Source of the DNA: Mucilaginibacter aquaedulcis
GTDB taxonomy: Bacteria > Bacteroidota > Bacteroidia > Sphingobacteriales > Sphingobacteriaceae
Assembly: GCF_030409325.1 (NCBI RefSeq)
Contig: NZ_JAUFPR010000001.1
Location: 744,001 to 808,000, forward strand
Direction of reading: 5' to 3'
Length of the DNA: 64,000 nucleotides
Of this stretch, positions 1-8,586 are shown piece by piece. The notes beneath the pieces were generated by a model. The model was not told the DNA's origin and did not search any database. It was given only the letters and a program-made list of their open reading frames with translations. The position numbers and the translations under genes were made by a program. Positions within the stretch are counted from its first letter, which is position 1. Each line of letters begins with the position of its first letter.

Positions 1-16
1 GGTAATGGCCCGTGGG

Positions 17-58
17 TTATCCTTTTTCTTTGACTACTGCTTCAAAACGCGAAAGCAT
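17..58 (-). other. Possible 13-residue leader ORF / hairpin downstream of the B12 riboswitch
   Basis: Just after the B12 box on the minus strand is a short frame (ATG at 58, stop at 17) encoding MLSRFEAVVKEKG. The same bases can form a hairpin, TGCTT with AAGCA flanked by GAC and GTC. It may be part of the expression platform rather than a translated peptide. No gene start is visible before the window edge. Confidence 0.25.
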
Positions 59-73
59 TGTCTTTTATACATT

Positions 74-250
74 GGGGCAAGTATCCTGGCTTGTAACATT
101 GTTGCCGTCCTTCTCATTCTGTTTTGGTTTAGAATAATGGACCTGGTTAATGGCAAACAACTTTGCGTGTTACTTACAGTTGCGCGACAGCCCGTGATTT
201 ACACACGGTTCCTTTTTAATCCCCGGTTTATTAAGCCGGGAAACCTCATT
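74..250 (-). ncRNA. Cobalamin (B12) riboswitch
   Basis: Read on the minus strand, this stretch carries the conserved parts of a cobalamin riboswitch in order. A G/C-rich stem lies at about 218-243, the core containing CTGTCGCGCAACTGTAA at 174-190, GCCATT at 149-154, and the B12 box AAGCCAGGATACTTGCC at 76-92, which differs from the family consensus at about two positions. Known members bind adenosyl- or methylcobalamin and switch off B12 uptake, synthesis or B12-independent isozymes. The controlled gene lies beyond the left edge, so its identity is unknown. The plus-strand reading frame over this region is not a gene. Confidence 0.88.
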
Positions 251-330
251 GCTGAAAAAAAGTAAAGAACTTTATTGGCGGTAAATATAGGGAATAGATT
301 TTAGATGTGGAGATTTATAAGGCGCATAGT

Positions 331-487
331 GGACTCACCCTGGCATCGCTACGCTCGCCGTCCCTCTCTTCGCCTGCGGCGGAAAGAGGGAAGTTTAAAT
401 ATCAGATTAAAAGAGTAGTTTTCCCCAACCCTCTTTGCGGCAAAGCCGGAGAGAGGGTGATCCAGCGAAGCAATGGGCGGGTGAGTC
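331..487. repeat. MITE-like 157-bp inverted-repeat element
   Basis: The segment has perfect 9-bp terminal inverted repeats, GACTCACCC at 332-340 and GGGTGAGTC at 479-487. Inside are two further imperfect palindromes, each starting CCCTCT and ending AGAGGG (361-390 and 429-457). The plus-strand frame at 307-525 only reads through this structure and is not a credible gene. The organisation suggests a non-coding, transposase-less repeat. No second copy was seen in the window. Confidence 0.6.
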
Positions 488-521
488 TAATCTTGAACTT
501 TAAAAAAATCAGACTAATCCC

Positions 522-554
522 ATAAAAAAGCCCTCACTTTAAAAGAGAGGGCTT
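522..554 (-). terminator. Rho-independent terminator of the 566-2047 gene
   Basis: AAGCCCTC (529-536) pairs with GAGGGCTT (547-554). Read on the minus strand, the stem is followed by a run of T residues. It lies directly after the stop codon of the minus-strand gene. Confidence 0.75.
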
Positions 555-565
555 AATGAGGCTTT

Positions 566-2047
566 TTACAACGTTTCCAGATCGCTGCTGTTAATATTCA
601 GGGCTTCTTTGGCGGCATTATCGCGGTGGTAATAGCCAAACAGCTTTCTATCTTTAATCATATTGGCAACCTCCGGCGGTACATATTCTTCCCAGCCGTC
701 GGCACCTTGTTTTATCAGTTGCAGCACGTTATCGGTATCAACGTTCAGATTAGCTTCTTTATAATGTCTGATATCTTCAATTTTATTGTTGGTGATCAGG
801 TAACGATACAGATCTATCAGGTGCGGTGGCGGATAAAACCGCAGGCAGTTCAGGATCACCTCATCGCGCAGGGTTGGATAGATAAACAGTTTTACCTTAC
901 GGCTAAATAGGGTGGCAAATGATTCAAGGATACCACCTGGAAGATCTTTATAATGCTCTTCCGAAAATATGTATTCCAGATTCGGATAGCCTAAAACCAC
1001 ACCCAGCTTTAACTTGGTGATCTTTGACAGATAAGCTACCAGTTTATAATATTCATGAAAATTGGATATTAATACAGTTTGCCCAAGCGAGCAGAGAATA
1101 TCTACCCGGTCGAGAAAGTCTTTCTCATCTATCTCGGCAGTTGGGTCGGCATTGCGTTCTTTCAGAGCCTGCAGGGTAAGCTCGGTGACCACCTCTACAT
1201 TTTCCTTATCTACATCGGGCTCCTGCAAAAACTGTTTTACCCCGTTGCTGAGCATATCCAGGTGCACATTGATCAGCGGACGGAAACGACCGCGAATAAC
1301 TACGATATGCTTTTTATACAATACTTCTGATGGCTGCAGGTTTTGACCATGCGGACCAAACAGCGCGGCATCCGAAAATCCGTACTTCACCAGGTGAAGA
1401 CTCATTAAACGGTTATCAACCTTTTCAAAATGCGGGCCTTCAAAACGGATCATATCTATCTGGATACGATCTTTCGACAGGTTATCCATCAGCGAAAGCA
1501 GAAACACGGGTGGCACCTCGTTATAATAAAAGCAGGCATACATGAGGTTAACTCCCAATATACCTACGGCCTGCTGCTGCAGGTTATTATCATTGTCAAG
1601 CAGTTTTACGTGAATTACTACATCATGAAAAACGCCGTTAGGTTCCAGCTGAAAGCGTACCCCCATCCAGCCGTGGCCCTCGTTAGTTTTATAATAGTTA
1701 AGCGCCGAAAATGTAGCCGAGAACGCGAAAAACGTAGTGGTGTCGCCCCTGAGCTGTGCCAAACGTTCAATAAGCAGGCCATACTCATGTTCAAGCATTG
1801 ATATTAAACGCTGTTCGCTTACATACCGTTTTACCTGCTGTGCGCCATAAATAGCATCAGAAAAGGTCATATCATAAGCCGACATGGTTTTGGCGATAGT
1901 ACCTGACGATGCACCTGCCTTAAAAAAATTGGCGGCAACATCCTGCCCTGCACCTATTTCGGCAAAGGAGCCATAAATTTTAGGGTCGAGGTTAATAGCA
2001 AGGGCCTTCTGTTTTGTTCCGATATATTTATTATGAATGATATCCAT
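566..2047 (-). CDS. Conserved Bacteroidota protein of unknown function (493 aa)
   Basis: A soluble protein of 493 residues with no signal peptide or membrane segment; the N-terminus MDIIHNKYIGTKQKALAI is strongly protein-like. My recollection is that relatives are often annotated as nicotinate-nucleotide adenylyltransferase or, wrongly, TonB receptor. The nucleotidyltransferase hallmarks (GxFxPxHxGH near the N-terminus and an ISSTxxR motif) are absent, so I do not accept that name. It is monocistronic: a terminator follows it and the upstream neighbour is separated by nearly 300 bp. The start is the ATG after a short leader containing TGATTTTG, which is close to the TAnnTTTG promoter element. 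No function is claimed. Confidence 0.85.
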   Translation of the reverse strand: MDIIHNKYIGTKQKALAINLDPKIYGSFAEIGAGQDVAANFFKAGASSGTIAKTMSAYDMTFSDAIYGAQQVKRYVSEQRLISMLEHEYGLLIERLAQLRGDTTTFFAFSATFSALNYYKTNEGHGWMGVRFQLEPNGVFHDVVIHVKLLDNDNNLQQQAVGILGVNLMYACFYYNEVPPVFLLSLMDNLSKDRIQIDMIRFEGPHFEKVDNRLMSLHLVKYGFSDAALFGPHGQNLQPSEVLYKKHIVVIRGRFRPLINVHLDMLSNGVKQFLQEPDVDKENVEVVTELTLQALKERNADPTAEIDEKDFLDRVDILCSLGQTVLISNFHEYYKLVAYLSKITKLKLGVVLGYPNLEYIFSEEHYKDLPGGILESFATLFSRKVKLFIYPTLRDEVILNCLRFYPPPHLIDLYRYLITNNKIEDIRHYKEANLNVDTDNVLQLIKQGADGWEEYVPPEVANMIKDRKLFGYYHRDNAAKEALNINSSDLETL

Positions 2048-2340
2048 ACACCCGGGGTTTAGTAGTTAAGTGCAAAATCATGCTATGAAAGAAAAGATGC
2101 ACAAAAGTACGTTTTTTAAAGCGGGCTACAGTCAGAAAAATATAAAAAGGATGTTAAATTTTGGTTGCACAAACCAGTTAAAAGAACTGCATAATACAGT
2201 CGATTTACAGGCAGCTATTTTAGGGTACTAAAAAGCGGGAGAAATTAAAATAACCCAAAGCAGTTTACAGCTTTCAAAAACTTTCAATAAAATGGGCTCT
2301 GCCCCCTGGGGTTTGTTATAACCCCAAGGGATAGAAATCG

Positions 2341-2442
2341 TTAACCTTTTTTAAAATACCTGTTTTTAACAAAGGATTTGATCATGATGCCGGCAACGCT
2401 ACAGGCAACCAATAGATAAACAATTAGGATGTGTTTCTGCAT
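2341..2442 (-). CDS. Candidate 33-aa single-pass membrane peptide
   Basis: A short minus-strand frame from ATG at 2442 to TAA at 2341. It begins MQKHILIVYLLVACSVAG, continues with a few more hydrophobic residues, and ends in a basic tail (KNRYFKKG). This is the profile of a single transmembrane helix with a positively charged cytoplasmic end. A strong hairpin lies immediately downstream at 2309-2334 and would suit the 3' end of a small transcript. There is no homology evidence, and chance cannot be excluded at this length. Confidence 0.35.
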   Translation of the reverse strand: MQKHILIVYLLVACSVAGIMIKSFVKNRYFKKG

Positions 2443-2801
2443 TTGGTTTATAATTTTCCTAAATGTAACAGGTATGCTACACAAAATGCAAGTGTTTTGA
2501 AAAATAATCTTTTTACCGTTTTGGATAAAAAGTCAGACCAGTGTAATTTTTGAGAAAAACCCCTCTGGAAAATCAACGTAAAAACTCCTGGAAAAAACTA
2601 TCAATCCTGATATTGGGGAACCGAAGATTTGAAGTAGAAATACCAGCTTTTTAGATGTTTTTTTTTACAACCTTCAAAAAGCGCTCATTTTTAGCTCATT
2701 TTTGAGTTAAAACGTGCTAAAACACCTCATTTTTGCACAAAAACCCGCTCCGTTTAGTCTCAAATTAACTACTTTTTTTGCTCCTCTCCCTTTGAAATGT
2801 T

Positions 2802-2809
2802 TAACTTTG
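2802..2809 (+). promoter_or_regulatory. Promoter of the AraC-family gene (leaderless arrangement)
   Basis: TAACTTTG matches the Bacteroidota -7 element. A TTG at 2778-2780 lies 21 nt upstream as the -33 element. The -7 element ends only 4 nt before the ATG at 2814, so transcription should begin at or next to the start codon. Confidence 0.6.
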
Positions 2810-2813
2810 AAAT

Positions 2814-3701
2814 ATGGACGCCCCAAAAACCGTAGACTTTAACAACGAATATTTAGACAACTTAAAAACCGAACCCACCCAATTCAGAGTTGCGCCAAGC
2901 AACAAGGGTAATTGCAGCCTTGCATCCTACAACCGCCGCGATTTTTATAAAATCACATTAACCACAAGCGGCAGCAGCCAGCTGTTTTACGCCAACAGGG
3001 GTATCCGGATAGATAAACCCGCGCTGGTGTTCACCAATCCTATGGTTCCGTACTCCTGGGAGGGCGACCATTCCAATGCCGAAGGTTACTTTTGTGTATT
3101 TACTGACGAGTTTTTACACTCGGGCAACCGTATGGAGAGCCTTGAAGAATCAACCCTGTTCAAAGCCGGCGGCGACCCGGTATATTTTCTTGATAATGAG
3201 CAAACTGAATACATATACAGCCTATTCAAGCGCATGCACCACGAACTTGATGGCGAATACCTGTATAAATATGAGCTTATCCGTAACCACCTGAACCTCA
3301 TTATACATGAGGCCATCAAAATGCAACCGGCGGTGGCTTATTTCACGCCTCAAAACGCAGCATCGCGCATAACCAAGCTGTTTTTGGCCCTTCTTGAAAA
3401 ACAGTTCCCGGTTGATTCAATCCGCTATACCCTCGCCCTCAAAAAAGCCAGCGACTTTGCCGATAAGTTGGCGGTTCACGTAAATCATCTCAACGCCGCG
3501 GTAAGTGAAATAACCGGCCGCTCTACCACTACCCACATCAACGACAGGATACTTACCGAAGCAAAATCACTGTTAACCCATACCAATTGGAGTGTTGCCG
3601 AAATTGCCAACAGCCTTGGTTTCGATTATTCTTCGTATTTTAATAACTTCTTTAAAAAACATACAGGCCTTACACCAATGGCTTTACGAAAAGCTCTTTG
3701 A
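2814..3701 (+). CDS. AraC-family transcriptional regulator
   Basis: A 295-residue regulator with a cupin-like N-terminal sensing region and a C-terminal AraC double helix-turn-helix over about residues 195-293, including the typical SVAEIANSLGFDYSSYFNNF and GLTPMALR signatures. It lies 87 bp upstream of, and in the same direction as, a zinc alcohol dehydrogenase. Regulators of this type commonly control the adjacent oxidoreductase, so it probably responds to an aldehyde or aromatic substrate. The effector is inferred only. The ATG is supported by the promoter element just before it. Confidence 0.93.
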   Translation: MDAPKTVDFNNEYLDNLKTEPTQFRVAPSNKGNCSLASYNRRDFYKITLTTSGSSQLFYANRGIRIDKPALVFTNPMVPYSWEGDHSNAEGYFCVFTDEFLHSGNRMESLEESTLFKAGGDPVYFLDNEQTEYIYSLFKRMHHELDGEYLYKYELIRNHLNLIIHEAIKMQPAVAYFTPQNAASRITKLFLALLEKQFPVDSIRYTLALKKASDFADKLAVHVNHLNAAVSEITGRSTTTHINDRILTEAKSLLTHTNWSVAEIANSLGFDYSSYFNNFFKKHTGLTPMALRKAL

Positions 3702-3753
3702 AAAGTGTAATTATTGCTTTGAAACGTATAATCGCTTCTTAGGCCACCATTTA

Positions 3754-3761
3754 TACATTTG
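3754..3761 (+). promoter_or_regulatory. -7 promoter element of the alcohol dehydrogenase gene
   Basis: TACATTTG fits TAnnTTTG. It overlaps the upstream in-frame TTG at 3759, which rules that codon out as the start and leaves a leader of about 20 nt before the ATG at 3789. Confidence 0.5.
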
Positions 3762-3788
3762 CTAAGTAAACATAAACAACAACTAAAT

Positions 3789-4829
3789 ATGATACAAGCA
3801 AAAGGATACGCAGCGCAAACTGCTGAAACTGACTTAGCTCCCTGGGATTTTGAACGCCGGGAAGTTGGACCACACGACGTTCAAATAGAAATATTATTTT
3901 GCGGTGTTTGCCATTCAGATCTTCACCAGATCAAGAATGACTGGTTTCCGGGTATATTCCCAATGATTCCGGGCCATGAGATTGTTGGTAAAATTGTTAA
4001 AGTTGGCGATCACGTAAAGAAATTTAAAGTTGATGATTTGGCAGGTGTTGGCTGTATGGTTGATTCATGCCAGGTTTGCGAAAACTGCAAGCAAGGTTTA
4101 GAGCAATACTGCCTGGAAGGCAACACGCCAACTTATAACGGCAACGACAGAAGCGGTGTACCAACCTATGGTGGTTACTCCAACACCATTGTAGTGCGTG
4201 AAGAGTTTGTGTTACATGTTTCAGACAAGTTACCTCTTGCCGCCACAGCTCCATTGCTTTGCGCAGGCATCACAACCTACTCGCCATTGCGCCACTGGAA
4301 AGTTGGCAAAGGCCATAAACTGGCTGTTTTAGGCTTAGGCGGCTTAGGCCACATGGGCGTAAAATTTGGTGTTGCCTTTGGTGCCGATGTTACTGTATTA
4401 AGTACTTCTGCATCAAAAGAACAAGCGGCCAAAGATTTAGGTGCTCATCACTTCGTGGTAACATCTGATCCGGAACAAGTTGCTGCCGTTAAAGGTTCAT
4501 TTGACTTTATCCTTGATACCGTATCAGCAGAGCATGATATGAATCTGTACCTGTCATTACTAAGAACCAACGGAACACTTATTGGTGTGGGTGTACCTTC
4601 TGAACCATATTCTATTCAGCCGTTTTCATTGTTGGCTGGTCGTAAAAGCATGGCTGGTTCAGGTATCGGAGGCATTCCTGAAACTCAGGAAATGCTTGAT
4701 TTCTGTGCCGAGCATAACATCGTTTCTGATATTGAGATGATTGATATTAAAGATATCACCGGTGCTTACGAACGCATGGTTAAAGGTGATGTCCGTTATC
4801 GTTTTGTGATTGATATGGCTACGCTGTAA
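3789..4829 (+). CDS. Zinc-dependent alcohol dehydrogenase (YahK/CAD-type)
   Basis: A 346-residue NAD(P)-dependent medium-chain dehydrogenase that interconverts alcohols and aldehydes in the cytoplasm. Catalytic zinc ligands are visible in CGVCHSDLH (C38) and PGHEIVG (H63/E64). The structural zinc site is C94, C97, C100 and C108. The nucleotide-binding GLGGLGHMG lies near residue 180. Sequence and length fit the cinnamyl-alcohol / YahK aldehyde reductase group, which usually prefers NADPH. I start it at ATG 3789 because an upstream TTG lies inside the promoter. The upstream AraC gene is the likely regulator. A strong terminator follows. Confidence 0.95.
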   Translation: MIQAKGYAAQTAETDLAPWDFERREVGPHDVQIEILFCGVCHSDLHQIKNDWFPGIFPMIPGHEIVGKIVKVGDHVKKFKVDDLAGVGCMVDSCQVCENCKQGLEQYCLEGNTPTYNGNDRSGVPTYGGYSNTIVVREEFVLHVSDKLPLAATAPLLCAGITTYSPLRHWKVGKGHKLAVLGLGGLGHMGVKFGVAFGADVTVLSTSASKEQAAKDLGAHHFVVTSDPEQVAAVKGSFDFILDTVSAEHDMNLYLSLLRTNGTLIGVGVPSEPYSIQPFSLLAGRKSMAGSGIGGIPETQEMLDFCAEHNIVSDIEMIDIKDITGAYERMVKGDVRYRFVIDMATL

Positions 4830-4854
4830 TCTATAGAAACCCGCTTAATAAAAA

Positions 4855-4885
4855 AAGCTCCCGCATGCACGCGGGAGCTTTTTTG
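4855..4885 (+). terminator. Rho-independent terminator
   Basis: A perfect 10-bp stem, AAGCTCCCGC (4855-4864) with GCGGGAGCTT (4871-4880), followed by T residues. It ends the alcohol dehydrogenase transcript. Confidence 0.9.
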
Positions 4886-4962
4886 CTTTTTTAACTATCG
4901 AAAACTTAATAGCTGCTATTTATGTGCTGTTGCAACGGAGTTGTTGGAAAAAATAAACAAAT

Positions 4963-5079
4963 TGTCATTTCGACGAGGTACGAAGAGAAATCTTCTCGAG
5001 CTTTCAAAACCACCGGATATCGCACAAGATTTCTCTGTCGCGCCATCCTCATTCCAGCCATTGCTCCATCGAAATAACA
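4963..5079. repeat. MITE-like repeat, family with TGTCATTTCGACGAGG ends (copy 1)
   Basis: The left end reads TGTCATTTCGACGAGG and runs into GAGAAATCTT. The right end, TCGAAATAACA, is its near inverse complement. A second copy lies at 40299-40441 in opposite orientation with nearly the same end sequence. The element has no coding capacity and lies in an intergenic space. Confidence 0.65.
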
Positions 5080-5137
5080 ACATTTTTTCATAACGTTTAT
5101 TTTATAAAACACCAGTCACCAACCTACATCAATCCTA

Positions 5138-6688
5138 TTACTTATCCAATCCACCTTTCCGGGTCGATTTAACCTGTACGGGCCACTTCACTCCTTCTGT
5201 TTTTACGGTAGATGTTTTTTCAGGGTCTTCGCTGGCCATATAAGCCATAATGGCCGCTAACATGGCATTGTTGCGCAGATCATCAAACACAATTTTATCA
5301 TAAGTGTCACGGTTGGTATGCCAGGTATAGGTTCCGTACGACCAGTTAAGCGATCCTAACGAAAAGCCTGGCGCTCCAACGGCTACAAATGAGGCAAAAT
5401 CTGAACCGCCACCACCAGGCTGCCCAGGGAAATTTGTTTTCACACGGGTCTTAATACTATCAGGCGCAGCCGCCAGCCAGCGTGTCAGATAATCCTTAGC
5501 ATCGGCAAAACCTTGTCCCGAAAGGTTTACTACCCTGCCGGTACCGTTATCCTGGTTAAATAATGCCTGCAGGTTTTTAACAATTTCCGGGTGATCCTCA
5601 ACAAAGGCGCGTGAACCGTTCAGGCCTTCCTCCTCGCTGCCCCAGTGACCAACCAATATGGTACGTTTAGGGTGAGGATAGAATTTCTTCAACAAACGCA
5701 TGGCCTCCATCATAGTCAATGTACCTGTACCGTTATCGGTAGCTCCTGTGCCGCCGTCCCATGAATCAAAATGGGCCGATAACATCACATATTCGTCGGG
5801 CTTTTCGGTACCTTTTATTTCGGCAATGGTGTTAAATGTGGGCACCACACCCAGTTCTTTTGATTCGGTATGAATGCTGATCACCGGCTTTGTGCCTGAT
5901 TCGCTCAGGCGGTAAAGCAGGGTATAATCTTCCAGGCCAATATCAACAGTAGGAACAGTTTTGGTATAAGCACTAAATATTTTATCAACCCCAAATCCGG
6001 CCGACCAATTATTAGTAAGAATACCTAAAGCTCCGGCTTTTTCAAGCGCTACCGGAAGTGTTTTGCCGGTAAAGCCGGTCTTGCTGATACGTTTGCGCCA
6101 GGCATCGGTCATGGCGGTACGTTCGGCCTTCATTTTGTCAAATGATTCTTTCAGGGCAAATTCCTGCCAGTTATAATCGGGCCTGCCGGTTGGCTGACAC
6201 ATGGATATCATTACAAACTTACCCTTGGCATTGGGCAGCCATTGCTGAAAAGCAACAGAATCGGCCACATCAGGTAAAATGATCACCTCGGCTGTGGATG
6301 TTTTTTTACCCATGCCCGGGCTCCAGGCCAATTGGGTACCTTCTAATGATTTTACACGGGGTGATACCATATCAATGTGTGAGATACCTCTTTCCCAGCC
6401 GCGCCATTCGCCCCATTTTTCGTTTCGGGCGGGTATGTCCCAACTTTTGTATTTGGCAACAGCCCAGTCATTAGCTTGCTTCATTTGAGGCGAACCAACC
6501 AAACGGGGGCCTATGCCATCAAGCAGTTCACGACCCAGTTTTTCTAATTGCGAGTTGGAGGTTTCCTCCTTCACTATATTATCAATAACAGGGTTGCTTG
6601 ATTGTGCAAAGGTAACGCTGCTGCAAAGCATCATCCCTAACACCAATGTCTTTGTGCGATGCCATATATTATAGTAGTTTTTTTCCAT
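5138..6688 (-). CDS. Secreted M28-family zinc aminopeptidase with PA domain
   Basis: A 516-residue exported peptidase. A signal peptide ends near residue 28 (SSVTFAQ). A protease-associated insert lies at about 125-265. The M28 catalytic core shows the two-zinc ligands H306 (AHFDSW), D318 (TDNGTG), E352-E354 (SEEEG), D380 (NQDN) and H457 (WHTNRDT). It should remove N-terminal residues from peptides in the periplasm or outside the cell. The gene is monocistronic on the minus strand and convergent with the alcohol dehydrogenase. Substrate preference cannot be read from the sequence. Confidence 0.93.
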   Translation of the reverse strand: MEKNYYNIWHRTKTLVLGMMLCSSVTFAQSSNPVIDNIVKEETSNSQLEKLGRELLDGIGPRLVGSPQMKQANDWAVAKYKSWDIPARNEKWGEWRGWERGISHIDMVSPRVKSLEGTQLAWSPGMGKKTSTAEVIILPDVADSVAFQQWLPNAKGKFVMISMCQPTGRPDYNWQEFALKESFDKMKAERTAMTDAWRKRISKTGFTGKTLPVALEKAGALGILTNNWSAGFGVDKIFSAYTKTVPTVDIGLEDYTLLYRLSESGTKPVISIHTESKELGVVPTFNTIAEIKGTEKPDEYVMLSAHFDSWDGGTGATDNGTGTLTMMEAMRLLKKFYPHPKRTILVGHWGSEEEGLNGSRAFVEDHPEIVKNLQALFNQDNGTGRVVNLSGQGFADAKDYLTRWLAAAPDSIKTRVKTNFPGQPGGGGSDFASFVAVGAPGFSLGSLNWSYGTYTWHTNRDTYDKIVFDDLRNNAMLAAIMAYMASEDPEKTSTVKTEGVKWPVQVKSTRKGGLDK

Positions 6689-6881
6689 GACCCGAATTTA
6701 TAAAAATCGGGGCTAACTGTTACTGTAGGTGAATGCCACGTAACAGGTTTGTTATAAAAAAGTCTTTTAATCTTTTCGTTGCAAAATTACCCCAGATAAA
6801 TAATATGATTTTTTATTATATTTAACTTACTGATAATCAATATAAAATAAGTAGATATTTTAACCTGTCACTTTTAATCCC

Positions 6882-7556
6882 ATGAAAAAAAGATCACTGC
6901 TACTAATATTTTCAGGATGTGTTTTACTGGCCTGCACCAGTAATACCAAAACTGATTCAAAGGCCGATTCAGGCATGGCTATCACCAAAGTACCGGATAG
7001 TAAAACCGACTCTGACAATAAACCAAATGCGAAAATACCAACGGCTGTTGATACAATTGCCCCTGACTCTGCCGACACTACACCAGGGGCGCAGTATGAC
7101 ATCAATACAACAAGTAAAAAAACTGCCGCATTGATCAGAACTGTGCTGCCTGTTGTGCTCAAAGAAAATTATGAGTTCATATCAAAAGCTAACCGCCGTT
7201 TTATATTTTTTGAAACAGATTTAAATGACGACGGCCGTAAGGAGATTTTTGTAGGCTTTAACGGGTTGGATTTTTGCGGCACCGGGGGCTGCACCGCTCT
7301 TCTGTTAACAGCTGATGGAAAACTGATTACCTATTTTACGGTGGCCGATTATCCGTTTATCATTTATAATAAAAAAACCAAAGGCTGGAAAAACCTGGTA
7401 GTAAGAAGTAATCATGCCGACAGGCTACTTACCTGGAATGGGAGCAAATACCCATCCAACCCATCTGTGGCACCCAAGTACAAAGGCCTGCCAAGTGATG
7501 AGGCACCCCGTGCATTATGGTGGACACAGCACCCGTATCCATGGTTTAAATTTTAA
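6882..7556 (+). CDS. Putative lipoprotein of unknown function
   Basis: A 224-residue protein starting MKKRSLLLIFSGC, with a lipobox LLAC giving the lipidated cysteine C18. A Ser/Thr/Asp-rich linker follows (about 20-75), then a globular domain. That domain contains DLNDDGRKEIFV, which resembles calcium-binding FG-GAP/EF-hand-like loops, and a paired-cysteine segment DFCGTGGCTALL. It is probably anchored in the outer or inner membrane facing the periplasm. No characterised family is recognised. The downstream AraC gene follows after 105 bp with its own promoter. Confidence 0.8.
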   Translation: MKKRSLLLIFSGCVLLACTSNTKTDSKADSGMAITKVPDSKTDSDNKPNAKIPTAVDTIAPDSADTTPGAQYDINTTSKKTAALIRTVLPVVLKENYEFISKANRRFIFFETDLNDDGRKEIFVGFNGLDFCGTGGCTALLLTADGKLITYFTVADYPFIIYNKKTKGWKNLVVRSNHADRLLTWNGSKYPSNPSVAPKYKGLPSDEAPRALWWTQHPYPWFKF

Positions 7557-7617
7557 ATGCGCCATTAATTAGCGCATCAAACCATATAAACAACTGGCAT
7601 ATAAGGTCATATAACTT

Positions 7618-7625
7618 TATATTTG
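7618..7625 (+). promoter_or_regulatory. -7 promoter element of the second AraC gene
   Basis: TATATTTG fits the Bacteroidota TAnnTTTG -7 consensus and lies 36 nt before the ATG at 7662. No clear TTG -33 element is visible. Confidence 0.45.
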
Positions 7626-7661
7626 TATATAACCAGATAAAACCCAAAAGGGCATTAGTAA

Positions 7662-8477
7662 ATGGAGTACAAACAGATACAGCCACCTGCATACCTGAAA
7701 AACCACATCCGTTATTTCTGGACGCTGGAAAGTAATGATCTGAGCATCCCAACACGGAGTTTCAGAACAGTTGCAGAAGGTTCGCCTGGGCTTATTTTTC
7801 AGTCGCCTGAGAAAGGGCCCATGTATCAGTTTGGCAAGGAGCTGCCACATATTTTTTTATATGGTCAGTCAACCCGCCATGCCGAAATTCACTTCGGCGG
7901 AGCATTCAGTACCATAGGCATTTGCTTTTATCCCAATGCCCTTAAAACCATATTTGGCTTTGATGCCGATGAACTGACGGATACCTGCACCTCTGTTGAT
8001 CTGCTGGCCCGGGAAGATGGGTACTTACTTTCAACTCAACTTGTTGAAGCAGGTTCTTCACCCAAACAGATTGAACTATTGAGTCAATACCTGTTTTTCA
8101 AACTCCGGAAAAACAACCGGCACGAAGATCAATCAATGCAATTTGCCATATCAAGCATTATACAATCAAAGGGTAGTGTACCGCTGCAGGATCTGCAGAA
8201 ACATCTTCAAATTTCTGAGAGAAGTTTTGAACGAAAATTTAAACAATATGTAGGTGTTACGCCTAAATTGTTTTCCCGCATTTCCCGTTTCCAGGCTTCG
8301 CTTAATGAATTACGTATAGGCCTGCACACCAAACTTACCGATGTTGCTTATGAAAATGACTATGCCGATCAATCACACTTTATCCGTTCGTTCAAAGAAT
8401 TTGCCGGCTGCTCACCTCTGCAATATCAAAAACAACTGATGCAGAGCGTTGAGAATTTTTATGAGAGGACTAAATAG
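7662..8477 (+). CDS. AraC-family transcriptional regulator (DUF6597-like N-terminus)
   Basis: A 271-residue DNA-binding protein. The N-terminal part (YLKNHIRYFWTLES) resembles the DUF6597 sensing domain that often precedes AraC helix-turn-helix regions. Residues about 165-262 form the HTH with LQKHLQISERSFERKF and the second-helix signature YADQSHFIRSFKEFAG. No enzyme gene is cotranscribed, so its target is not evident. The last base of its TAG stop codon is the first base of a 102-bp inverted repeat. Confidence 0.9.
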   Translation: MEYKQIQPPAYLKNHIRYFWTLESNDLSIPTRSFRTVAEGSPGLIFQSPEKGPMYQFGKELPHIFLYGQSTRHAEIHFGGAFSTIGICFYPNALKTIFGFDADELTDTCTSVDLLAREDGYLLSTQLVEAGSSPKQIELLSQYLFFKLRKNNRHEDQSMQFAISSIIQSKGSVPLQDLQKHLQISERSFERKFKQYVGVTPKLFSRISRFQASLNELRIGLHTKLTDVAYENDYADQSHFIRSFKEFAGCSPLQYQKQLMQSVENFYERTK

Positions 8478-8578
8478 TCTGAACCACGATTAAACGGATT
8501 AAATGATTACCACGATTTTTTCTTAAAAGCTAAAATAAATCCTTAAATCCTGTTCATCTGTTTAATCGTGGTTCAGAC
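8477..8578. repeat. Inverted-repeat element with GTCTGAACCACGATTAA ends (copy 1)
   Basis: The 23-bp ends at 8477-8499 and 8556-8578 are inverse complements with one mismatch. The left end begins on the last base of the preceding gene's stop codon, and the right end lies 8 bp before the next convergent gene. The right half recurs at about 43813-43855. It probably acts as a bidirectional terminator-like hairpin and behaves as a MITE-type repeat. Confidence 0.7.
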
Positions 8579-8586
8579 AAGCTTTT

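Larger units (their letters stand above)
2048..2813. other. 766-bp intergenic region
   Basis: It separates the minus-strand gene from the plus-strand araC-type gene. It holds a candidate 33-residue membrane peptide gene (2341-2442, minus), a strong hairpin at 2309-2334 (CCCTGGGGTT with AACCCCAAGGG) and the promoter of the next gene. The rest is A/T-rich, and I see nothing else in it. Confidence 0.6.

Noticed and set aside
5..265. 86-codon plus-strand frame at the left edge
   Set aside because: It lies antisense to a clear cobalamin riboswitch and shows no protein-family features.
307..525. 72-codon plus-strand frame
   Set aside because: It reads through the 331-487 inverted-repeat element; its Ser/Arg/Pro-rich translation reflects the palindromes.
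3759..3788. TTG-started N-terminal extension of the alcohol dehydrogenase
   Set aside because: The TTG overlaps the promoter -7 element, and the homologous start is MIQAKGYAAQ at 3789.
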